Positions 1 to 6,920 of a stretch of DNA of 12,899 nucleotides are shown here, piece after piece. How positions within the stretch are numbered: the stretch's first letter is position 1; every line of letters starts with the position of its first letter. The position numbers and the translations under genes were made by a program. The stretch covers positions 1 through 12,899 of the forward strand of contig JADGFH010000082.1 in assembly GCA_016743925.1 (NCBI GenBank), written 5' to 3'. Origin of the DNA: Labilibaculum sp. GTDB lineage: Bacteria > Bacteroidota > Bacteroidia > Bacteroidales > Marinifilaceae. Below the pieces are notes generated by a model, which did no database searches, had not been told where the DNA came from, and was given only the letters and a program-made list of their open reading frames with translations.

Positions 1-1702
1 GAGACATGTTGTGTAAAAATACCGTTTTTAAGCGGTTCGAATCTTCCGCTTTATTTTTAGCGATTACCAATTCCCTTTCGTAGGTTTTTAAAGGAGTAAT
101 ATCAGTAATAAAACCTTCTAAATGTGAATGTTTATTATTACTCATTTCCATATTTCCTTTTTCCCAAACCCACTTTTCTTCTCCGTTTTTACAGATAATT
201 TTATATTCAAGTGTAAATGGTTTGTTATTTAAAATGGCTTCATTAACAATGTTATCTACTTGCGATCTAAAATCTTTGTGAATAAGTTGGTTCCAACTTA
301 TTAGTTTATTGTCTTTAATCTCTTCAACCTCATATCCAGTTAATTCTTTAACTCCCTTACTAATAAAAAACATGGTCCAATCTTCGTCGTTTTCGCATTG
401 GTAAGCAATTCCTTTAAGGTTACTCAATAAATTTTTTAGTTTTCTTTCCTTCTCTTCAGATTCTTTTTTGGCAGCAGATAATTCTTGCTTCGTTTTTCTT
501 TTTAGAGTAATGTCTTTTGCTGTAACAATAAACATTGAAATATCACCTTTTTGATCTTTGCGCACTGCAATTGTTGCGTCTACCCAAATGTACTTGCCAT
601 CTTTTTTAAGAAGTCTTTTTTCAATATTGTAATTGTTAAGTTCGCCATTCTGAATTTTATTGAATAAGGGTATTTCAATTTCTAAATCTTCAGGATGCGA
701 AATAGCTGTAAAATTTAAGAATTGGTATTCCTTACGAGAGTATCCAAGCATCTTTAGTAACTCATCATTTACATCTATTTGATATCCCTCACTATTGGCT
801 ATGGCTATTCCTATATTAGCAAAGTTAAATACTCCTTTAAATTTTTCTTCACTTTCGGTAATTGCAATTTTAGCTTCCTTTTGTGCTGTAATATCAATTG
901 ATGTTGTAGGATATATTTCATTGCCATATTCATCATGGTCAAGGCGGGCATACATTTTAACATCGTAAAGGCTTCCATTTTTCCTCTTTGCTTTGAATTC
1001 TCTAATGAAGTAACCATTTTTTTTAAGCTCAGTAATAACCATGTTGGGCATGTTTGGATCCTGGCAATGATCAACAGGCGAGGTGCCAATTACTTCTGAA
1101 ATACTGTCGTATCCAGACATATCTGCATAAGCCTGATTTACGTAAATAAATTTACCTTCTTGGTCTACAATGTTAAAAGCATTTAAGGAATGATTAATAA
1201 CCCGATTGAATATTTCTAATTTCTTTCGGGCCTGTTTATTCTGAGTTTTAAAGGCCTTTTCTCTCTCTTTCTTTAAATTCTTTTCAGATTCTTTTAGTGC
1301 AGTAATATCCTGATGTGCACCAAGCATTCGAGTAGGGACATTGTTATCGTCTCTAATGGCTATTCCCCGACAGCGAATCCATATGGTAGATTTATTTTTA
1401 TGCTTGTATCGTACTATTTGGTCGTATGGGTACTCTGGATTTTTTAAGTGTTCGTGGAAATTATCAGTTGCTATCTTTAAGTCCTTCTGATTTATTATAT
1501 CTTGCCAAGCATTTGATTTATGGGGCATATCATCAGGATTATAACCTAAGACTTGCCAAAATTTCGGACTCATCCATTCATTTTCAGGTTTCTCTAAATC
1601 CCAGTACCAGATTCCATCTAATGAGCCGTCTTGTATAAAATCAAAAATGCGTTCATCCTTTTTGATTAGTTCGTAGAGTTCTCTTTTTAAGTAGTGTACC
1701 AT
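1..1702 (-). CDS. Multi-PAS sensor histidine kinase (C-terminus beyond the window)
   Basis: Read on the minus strand from the ATG at 1702, the frame stays open for 567 codons to the window edge. Four PAS domains are visible at about residues 15-130, 171-275, 287-400 and 429-545. Most carry PAC-type ends (GAHQDIT, SIDIT, TAKDIT, GFITDIT), and charged linker helices join them. The last residues, SNRLKTVFLHNMS, are the start of a HisKA H-box. Base 1 would be the C of the following His codon, so the catalytic half (DHp His, HATPase and possibly a receiver domain) lies outside. There is no signal peptide or membrane segment, so it is probably a cytosolic sensor of a small ligand, redox state or light. 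The ligand cannot be told from sequence. The frame was checked codon by codon over most of its length without a break. Partner response regulator not seen. Confidence 0.93.
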   Translation of the reverse strand, partial: MVHYLKRELYELIKKDERIFDFIQDGSLDGIWYWDLEKPENEWMSPKFWQVLGYNPDDMPHKSNAWQDIINQKDLKIATDNFHEHLKNPEYPYDQIVRYKHKNKSTIWIRCRGIAIRDDNNVPTRMLGAHQDITALKESEKNLKKEREKAFKTQNKQARKKLEIFNRVINHSLNAFNIVDQEGKFIYVNQAYADMSGYDSISEVIGTSPVDHCQDPNMPNMVITELKKNGYFIREFKAKRKNGSLYDVKMYARLDHDEYGNEIYPTTSIDITAQKEAKIAITESEEKFKGVFNFANIGIAIANSEGYQIDVNDELLKMLGYSRKEYQFLNFTAISHPEDLEIEIPLFNKIQNGELNNYNIEKRLLKKDGKYIWVDATIAVRKDQKGDISMFIVTAKDITLKRKTKQELSAAKKESEEKERKLKNLLSNLKGIAYQCENDEDWTMFFISKGVKELTGYEVEEIKDNKLISWNQLIHKDFRSQVDNIVNEAILNNKPFTLEYKIICKNGEEKWVWEKGNMEMSNNKHSHLEGFITDITPLKTYERELVIAKNKAEDSNRLKTVFLHNMS

Positions 1703-1810
1703 AAGTAATGCTTTGATACAATTTACAAAAAAAATCAGGATTCAGTTTATACAATTTATATTTCATGTTCTGATTAATAGATTTTGGGATGAATGGAATT
1801 TATGTGCGAG

Positions 1811-1818
1811 TATATTTG
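1811..1818 (+). promoter_or_regulatory. Candidate -7 promoter element for the PspC-like gene
   Basis: TATATTTG fits the Bacteroidota -7 consensus TAnnTTTG exactly and lies about 70 bases before the ATG at 1887. The nearest upstream TTTG (1783-1786) leaves a spacer of 24, longer than the usual 19 or so, so the -33 element is uncertain. Confidence 0.3.
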
Positions 1819-1886
1819 CAATTTATTGGTTCAACTTGCAAAAAAAATCTTATTTTCAGGTAATGTAAATTTAAATTGAAGAAAAT

Positions 1887-2036
1887 ATGATTTTAGGCGT
1901 ATCAGGATGGCTTAGTGGGAAACTAGGTTGGGATGTAACGATTATAAGAATTGCATTTGTTGTAGGTGTATTGTGTTTTGGAGTTGGATTAGGTCTTTAC
2001 TTGATCTTGTGGTTGGTAAAAATACTTTCAAATTAA
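1887..2036 (+). CDS. Very short PspC-like membrane protein (49 aa)
   Basis: ATG at 1887 opens a 49-codon frame ending in TAA at 2034-2036. The protein begins MILGVSGWLSGKLGWD and continues with RIAFVV, a glycine-rich hydrophobic helix and LYLILWLVKIL. This order (GV-GWLS-KLGWD, then R-AF, then LYLILWLV) matches the core of the PspC domain, in which a short amphipathic part is followed by one transmembrane helix. In the phage-shock system PspC proteins sit in the inner membrane and take part in envelope-stress sensing. Typical PspC domains are about 60 residues and are often fused to longer proteins; this one has almost nothing outside the domain and lacks the usual basic N-terminal stretch. 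No pspA/pspB homologue is near. The stress role is inferred from the family only. A low-complexity artefact is unlikely, given the motif order. Confidence 0.72.
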   Translation: MILGVSGWLSGKLGWDVTIIRIAFVVGVLCFGVGLGLYLILWLVKILSN

Positions 2037-2401
2037 ATGCTAATTAAGTAACGGCTTTTGTTGCAGTAGAGGTCATCCTTTTGGGCTTAATCCTGAAGGG
2101 AGAAATTTATATCGATTGGTTAATGCTATAAATATTTGAACTTTACAGATTCTATTTTCGGTAAGTACGAGTTGCAATCTTGCGTTTGCATTGAGGGAAT
2201 TGTTTTTGTTGATATTGAATCCCGAAGGGATTTCATGTTTATAGCCTACGATTGTAGAAAAGATATTCGACCTTGATGAGGTCGTACACATGGGAATTCT
2301 ATCTTTCTATAAACACTTGAATCTTTGGGATTCTGCATCTCGTTAGGCTGAGTTTGTAACCGAGTAATATTCTTAGTTAGCACGAGTATTTTGAATAACG
2401 C
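2037..2401. repeat. Gene-free stretch with a degenerate cluster of small palindromes
   Basis: No convincing gene lies here. Instead there are short perfect hairpins separated by AT-rich linkers. AATCCC-GAA-GGGATT is at 2218-2232, CGACCT-TGATG-AGGTCG at 2268-2284, and GAATC-TTTGG-GATTC at 2319-2333. A decayed copy, ATCCTGAAGGGA, is at 2090-2101. The linkers share a word in opposite orientation: TGTTTATAG at 2237-2245, and CTATAAACA (its reverse complement) at 2307-2315. The alternation of palindromes and inverted linkers suggests a family of interspersed extragenic elements. I recall similar words between genes in other Bacteroidota, but cannot verify that here. The 72-codon minus-strand frame at 2073-2291 runs through these repeats and is not accepted as a gene. 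Confidence 0.55.
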
Positions 2402-2962
2402 CTATATACAGTGTAGCAATAAACATAGAAGAGCGAAGCTGATACCAATAATCAGGTTAATGAAAACGAATTTTCTGCAATTGAAAGCCAATCGAATCAT
2501 GTTCCAATTGATATAAAATAGCAAAGGGGCTGATAATAGCTTTATGATCTGAAGATAGGGACCAATTAGCATATCTTGCATTTGCTGCAGTGTAACAGGA
2601 TTGTGGGAGAAATGACTTGTGTTAAAAATGGTGGAGTTAAAAAGGATCAGATAAATAAATATTTGTGAGGTTCCGAAATTGATATATCTTCTCTTGTTTT
2701 TAATGCTTAATCGAGCGTTTAAAAACCATATTAATATCACAATTCCCGATGCGTAGGCCGCAACTCCAATATAGTGTATGAATATTTGTACAAATTCAGA
2801 GTAGCTTAGGTAATGCTGAATGTATAATCCTGACTTAATATTTAGCATGCTATTACCAATAGTAGCTATTAAGAATAGGATGCCTATAGAAAGACCAGTA
2901 TAGAATCTGGCCTTTCCAATAGCATTAATGTTAAGATGTTTTCTGAGTACTATTTCATGCAT
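2402..2962 (-). CDS. Unknown integral membrane protein (186 aa)
   Basis: I do not recognise this family. The protein has five likely transmembrane helices at about residues 20-40, 59-81, 96-114, 134-157 and 166-185. Short polar loops include a basic one, KNKRR (88-92), between helices 2 and 3. There is no signal peptide, nucleotide-binding motif or conserved catalytic pattern. Its stop is close to the palindrome cluster. It starts 39 bases after the stop of the MuiA-like gene on the same strand, with no terminator between them, so the two are probably co-transcribed. A role linked to that periplasmic protein is possible but rests on position alone. The ATG at 2962 (MHEIVLRKHLN) is chosen because it leaves a short basic N-terminus before the first helix. 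Confidence 0.75.
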   Translation of the reverse strand: MHEIVLRKHLNINAIGKARFYTGLSIGILFLIATIGNSMLNIKSGLYIQHYLSYSEFVQIFIHYIGVAAYASGIVILIWFLNARLSIKNKRRYINFGTSQIFIYLILFNSTIFNTSHFSHNPVTLQQMQDMLIGPYLQIIKLLSAPLLFYINWNMIRLAFNCRKFVFINLIIGISFALLCLLLHCI

Positions 2963-3001
2963 GCAAGAAGCTTATATTTTTTTACCTGATCTGGGTAATT
3001 G

Positions 3002-4918
3002 TTATTCAATTACTAGCTGACGTAATTTTGGATATTTTACGGTATACTTTAATTCCAATTCTTTTTTGAGACTTGGCTGAAGCTGAAACTCCCATTTAAT
3101 TTCACCTCTTTCAGAATTGTATTTAGCACCAGATTGGTTTAGGATATTTACTTCTATTTCGTTTCGTGCAGATACAGGAACCTGATCGATAAGCATCATT
3201 TTAATTTCTTGATTCTTATTGTTTTTAACCGTTGTTTTCCATGCTAAGGTTTCTTCTTTGTTTTTGCCGAGGCTGCGCTTTACTGAATAGTCTTTTATCT
3301 TTTCTCGCTTAACGCTTACTTTCTTATCTATGCCTAAGGAAATTTGTAGGGTATCCGAAGCAAATCTAAGATCCAACAAGGATTTTCCGATATAAGTATC
3401 TTCGAAAAACACATTCGCTTCTCCATCAAGTAAGTTGTATTTTTCCCAATTCGGGATGTTTGCTAATAAGAAGGCATTTTTATTGATTTTAGGAATACAA
3501 TAGTATTGGTACAAGGCTGGCAACTCGTAATTGGCCATATCTATTGAGAAATTAGCATTGCCCGATTTGATAGAGTAGGGTGTTTTAATTTCAAAATTGA
3601 CAGAGGTTTTGTTTTCTACCTGATCGACAGGAATAGCTAGACTTTTTTCGCGTTTTTTTAGAAATTTTTTATCTGAACTAATACTTACGCCTGCAGCTCT
3701 ACCTTGCAGTCTTAAAGCGATATTCTCATCAAAATCTTCAATTTCAAGCTCATCATCCATTTCAGCATATCCAGTAACGACAACTTCATTTAGAGCTAGT
3801 AATTCCTCTTCAAGAGATACATTCATATTTGAACCATATATAGGCAGGCATTTGTTTTTCATGCCGATGAATGAATATTCCAAATGACTAGCATTGTTTG
3901 GAATTGTGATGGAATATTTCCCATTACTATCGGTTACAGTTCCAATGCTTGTTCCTTTCACAATTACATTTACAAAAGGTAAGCCTAAACCATCAGATGA
4001 AGCAGTAACTCTACCTGTAACCTCGCCCGATTCCATATTGTAAACTGGAGGGAGCGTATTGTAATCTAAATAATAAGTTTGCAGTTTTGGCGCCACACCC
4101 GATGTGTTAGGATCTGCCGAAGAAAAAGTAAGTTTTACATTCGTCCAATTGACTCTTGTGTTTTGCTTTACATTGGCTTTGTAAATCAATTGAATGGGTT
4201 CATTAATATTATTTGCTCTGATATCGTAAGTTGGAAACCATCCAGCATTAATAACCATGTAGCTTAGATCCATTGGGTAAGCTTTAGCCTGTTTGGCATC
4301 AACTTTAACCCATACTTCACCAGTTGGATATACTTTCTGTGTACTAATATTGCGAATTTGATTTTGAATATCTGATTGTTGCTTGTATAGTTCACGCAAC
4401 GTATTTTTTCGCTCAATTTCTTTTAGCTTTAAAGAGGTGAGTTTCTTGCTGTAATAATCAGCTGTTTGTTGCAAATTTGTTAATGTAAGCTGTTGATTTT
4501 TGCCGCCAATGTCTCTATTGTCTCTTAAAAATTCTAACTCTTCATTAATAACTGAAATGTGCGTGTTTTCAAGTGTAACTTTAGACCTAATTACATCAAG
4601 TTTGCTTTCCAGTAGCTTTATCTCTTTCGATTTCTCTGATTTGTTTAAGTAGTTTAACTGATGATTTACCGATAGTACCGTTAATTCTCCTTTGGTTTTT
4701 AATTGAATGCTTTTGGCTTCGATAAAAGGAGACAGCATGGTAAATTTGATGATTGACTTCCCTTTAGTCAGATTGATGTTTTTGTTTCGAAACACCTGTG
4801 CTCCATCAAGAAATACAATTGCTTCCTTTACTTCTGATTTCACTTCTTGCTCGACAATTTCTTGTGCGAATAAACTGTTAAAAACCAGGCTGAAAATTAA
4901 AATGCTTATTGTTCTCAT
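3002..4918 (-). CDS. MuiA-like DUF4140/DUF4139 protein with SusC-type insertion
   Basis: The 638-residue protein has a signal peptide (residues 1-18, ending LFAQ), so it is probably periplasmic or surface attached. Residues about 28-95 match the DUF4140 N-domain of mucoidy-inhibitor (MuiA) proteins (AIVFLDGAQVFRNKNINL). Residues 93-192 form a coiled coil. From about 205 a DUF4139 beta domain begins (SYMVINAGWFPTYDIRA, then VNWTNVKLTFSSADP), and it ends near 630 (VKYPKLRQLVIE). Inside DUF4139, residues about 299-370 form a carboxypeptidase-regulatory-like fold (GRVTASSDGLGLPFVNVIVKG, GTVTDSNGKYSI). This is followed by NEVVVTGYA (377-385) and LRLQGRAAGVSIS (402-414), the words that start SusC/RagA receptors. 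No receptor barrel follows. The biochemical function of DUF4139 proteins is unknown to me; a cell-envelope role is the family view. It is likely cotranscribed with the downstream membrane gene. Confidence 0.88.
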   Translation of the reverse strand: MRTISILIFSLVFNSLFAQEIVEQEVKSEVKEAIVFLDGAQVFRNKNINLTKGKSIIKFTMLSPFIEAKSIQLKTKGELTVLSVNHQLNYLNKSEKSKEIKLLESKLDVIRSKVTLENTHISVINEELEFLRDNRDIGGKNQQLTLTNLQQTADYYSKKLTSLKLKEIERKNTLRELYKQQSDIQNQIRNISTQKVYPTGEVWVKVDAKQAKAYPMDLSYMVINAGWFPTYDIRANNINEPIQLIYKANVKQNTRVNWTNVKLTFSSADPNTSGVAPKLQTYYLDYNTLPPVYNMESGEVTGRVTASSDGLGLPFVNVIVKGTSIGTVTDSNGKYSITIPNNASHLEYSFIGMKNKCLPIYGSNMNVSLEEELLALNEVVVTGYAEMDDELEIEDFDENIALRLQGRAAGVSISSDKKFLKKREKSLAIPVDQVENKTSVNFEIKTPYSIKSGNANFSIDMANYELPALYQYYCIPKINKNAFLLANIPNWEKYNLLDGEANVFFEDTYIGKSLLDLRFASDTLQISLGIDKKVSVKREKIKDYSVKRSLGKNKEETLAWKTTVKNNKNQEIKMMLIDQVPVSARNEIEVNILNQSGAKYNSERGEIKWEFQLQPSLKKELELKYTVKYPKLRQLVIE

Positions 4919-4991
4919 ATCTTTTGTTTTCTATTGGGGTGCCGTAAGCTGTGGAATTCCATAAAATGAATTGAAAAAAAATAATTTATTT

Positions 4992-5022
4992 CAAAATTAC
5001 ACATCCTTATTTGGGAGTACAA
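4992..5022 (-). promoter_or_regulatory. Candidate promoter of the MuiA-like gene
   Basis: On the minus strand, CTTG (TTG at 5022-5020) is followed by 20 bases and then TAATTTTG (4999-4992), which fits TAnnTTTG exactly. This is the spacing expected for a Bacteroidota sigma-ABfr type promoter. It predicts a leader of about 65 bases before the ATG at 4918 and means the gene need not depend on read-through from the symporter. Confidence 0.5.
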
Positions 5023-5186
5023 GAGATCATAAAAAAATATCAGTTAAATTTAAAATGACTAATGAATCCTTTTTAAGTATAGGTGTAGTATGCTAGAATG
5101 ACACAAGGAATGATCAATCTCTAAGTATCTCTTAGCTTTGCGTAGCTAGGGTTTATGTATATGGTAGAAAAACTGCTGACGAGTTG

Positions 5187-6638
5187 TTATTTTATCATCT
5201 CAGCTTTCTCAATAAATTTTTCAGCTTTTTCGGTTTCTGCTTTGGTGAGTAAACTAACACCAACAAATATCACTGCAGATGCAATCATCCCGATAAGGGC
5301 TTGTTGCACCGATGCAATTTCCCAGGCTGTTGGTAATTCAACGCCTAAAGCAATTAGCAAGTTGTAGGTAGAGAACAATAGACCGAATACAATTGAGGCA
5401 AAAGCTCCTTTGGAGTTGCCAGCTTTCCAAACAAAGGCTAAAATAAGAGGTACGAACGCTCCTGTCGCCAAAAAGTCCGATCCTATCCAAGCTATTCGTA
5501 GAATAGAGCGTATTTCGAGGCTAATGAGCAAGCCTAGAAATGCAATAATTAGGGTGGCTATTTTTCCTGCCCACACCATTTGTTTGGGATTTGCTAATGG
5601 TCTTACTCTGTTTTGGAAAATATCAACGCTAAGTACCAATGCACCTGTGTTAATCATCGAATCCATGGTCGACATGATTGCGGAGCACAAGCCAACAAAC
5701 ATTAAAGCAGCCAATCCTACTGGCATGTATTGAATGATCATTGCTGGTACGATACCACCTTCGGGAACTGAATCGAACAGACCAAGACTTAGTACGCCAG
5801 TTAAGGTAACGATTAGGTATAAAGGAATGAATACCACAAAGGCTAATGACATCATCTTTTTCGCATCTCCGGGTGTTTTTGTTGCCGAAATTCTTTGCCA
5901 GATATTGGCTTGTATCATCCAAGAACAACCGAAGGTAATAATGAACACAAGGTTGTTTGAGATGTTGTGGAAAAAAGAAAAGAACTCTGGTTTGTTTCTG
6001 TTAAACGCAATCTCCTGCACTTTTTCGAAACCTCCAGAATGATTGTAGGCAAATACAAAGAGTACGATGGCTGCGATCAGTAGAAATACAAATTGAATGA
6101 TATCTGTAATCACTACGCCTTTAAATCCTCCAAAAAAGGAGTAGAGCAGAACAATGCTTGTTCCTACCAAAGCGGCAAGTTTATAATCGATATCGAAAAA
6201 GGATTGAAAGAAGTTTCCAATTACGACCGCTTGGGTTGCAACACCCAGAATCATGAAAATTAGGATGAGAAGAGAGAGCAAAAAAGCCACCTTTTTATCG
6301 TAACGCTCTTCCATTAATTGCGGTTGTGTTATGGTTCCAATTTTCCGAATGGCTTTCGAGAAGATATACATTAAGAAAGTGGAGAACAATACGGGCATTC
6401 CGTAAATCCAGAAAGAACTGATTCCCTGATTAAAACCATGATCGACCAAATCGATAGCGGATCCGCCGCCCCACCAAGAGGCAATAAAAGTTATTGATAG
6501 TGCCCAAAAGGGGAGTTGTCTACCTGCTAAAAAGTAATCCTCGGTATTTTTACTTGCTTTCGATCGCAGCACAGTAATCATGATGCCCGTAAAGTACAGC
6601 GCAAGTAAGACCAAGGAAATATATTGAAGTGGATTCAT
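5187..6638 (-). CDS. Sodium:solute symporter (SSS family)
   Basis: The 483-residue protein is almost entirely hydrophobic, with about 13 helices, the normal size and layout for SSS (LeuT-fold) transporters. Family signatures are present. They are EDYFLAGRQLPFWALSIT (33-50) followed by SWWGGGSA (54-61), FGGFKGVVITDIIQF (169-183), QANIWQRISATKTPGDAKK (243-261), and SAIMSTMDSMIN (319-330). In known members the SxxSTxDS stretch of the last contributes to the Na2 sodium site. It would import a solute with Na+ across the inner membrane. The substrate cannot be read from sequence: solute-site residues do not obviously match the proline, pantothenate, sialate or glucose transporters that I know. A short charged C-tail (466-483) ends the protein. 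The gene is divergent from ppc, with a 282-base shared region. Downstream is the MuiA-like gene, 268 bases away with its own candidate promoter, so it is probably monocistronic. Confidence 0.93.
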   Translation of the reverse strand: MNPLQYISLVLLALYFTGIMITVLRSKASKNTEDYFLAGRQLPFWALSITFIASWWGGGSAIDLVDHGFNQGISSFWIYGMPVLFSTFLMYIFSKAIRKIGTITQPQLMEERYDKKVAFLLSLLILIFMILGVATQAVVIGNFFQSFFDIDYKLAALVGTSIVLLYSFFGGFKGVVITDIIQFVFLLIAAIVLFVFAYNHSGGFEKVQEIAFNRNKPEFFSFFHNISNNLVFIITFGCSWMIQANIWQRISATKTPGDAKKMMSLAFVVFIPLYLIVTLTGVLSLGLFDSVPEGGIVPAMIIQYMPVGLAALMFVGLCSAIMSTMDSMINTGALVLSVDIFQNRVRPLANPKQMVWAGKIATLIIAFLGLLISLEIRSILRIAWIGSDFLATGAFVPLILAFVWKAGNSKGAFASIVFGLLFSTYNLLIALGVELPTAWEIASVQQALIGMIASAVIFVGVSLLTKAETEKAEKFIEKAEMIK

Positions 6639-6750
6639 TTTTGATGGATCAATTGTTGATTTCCAAAAATAAGGAATAAAAGTAAGATTTACTTGATAAT
6701 GGTTCGTTGCGTTATATATTGGACTGATAGTTAGATTGTGATGAGTTCAC

Positions 6751-6848
6751 TTTTGCAAGTATAACGTAGTTGATTATAAGTGTTTTGCAGGTTAACTTTA
6801 CAATTAAGATCTAAAGTATAACGATCTATTGTGTTTTGTGAAGTGTAA
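6751..6848. promoter_or_regulatory. Repeated TTTTGCAAGTATAAC-like words between symporter and ppc
   Basis: The divergent region holds AAGTATAACG twice, exactly (6757-6766 and 6814-6823). The longer word TTTTGCAAGTATAAC (6751-6765) recurs as TTTTGCAGGTTAAC (6783-6796), and more loosely as TTTTGTGAAGTGTAA (6834-6848). The AAGT-like cores are 25-32 bases apart. They may be binding sites of a regulator acting on one or both divergent genes, or chance in AT-rich DNA. No clean TAnnTTTG box for ppc was found in the same stretch. Confidence 0.3.
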
Positions 6849-6920
6849 TTCTTAATCCAAATTCTTATCTTAATAGGATAAATTGATATACACATTCAAG
6901 GGGGAATAAATAGTTACTAT

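Noticed and set aside
2073..2291. 72-codon minus-strand frame between the PspC-like gene and the five-helix protein
   Set aside because: It runs straight through the palindromic repeats; its PSGF/PSGL words are translations of the CCCGAAGGG-type hairpins, and no family resemblance is seen.
2218..2333. CRISPR-like array
   Set aside because: The repeated elements are short hairpins of different sequence, without constant repeats of 24 or more bases, regular spacers or cas genes.
4707..4964. 85-codon plus-strand frame over the start of the MuiA-like gene
   Set aside because: It is antisense to the signal peptide and DUF4140 domain of a well-supported gene and has no recognisable motif.
5121..5148. 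Small inverted repeats (CTAAG/CTTAG and TAGCT/AGCTA) after the symporter stop, considered as a terminator
   Set aside because: The stems are only 5 bp, they overlap each other, and no T run follows in the transcript direction.
5410..6042. Two plus-strand frames opposite the symporter
   Set aside because: They are antisense to conserved SSS motifs; their compositions reflect the complementary strand of membrane helices.
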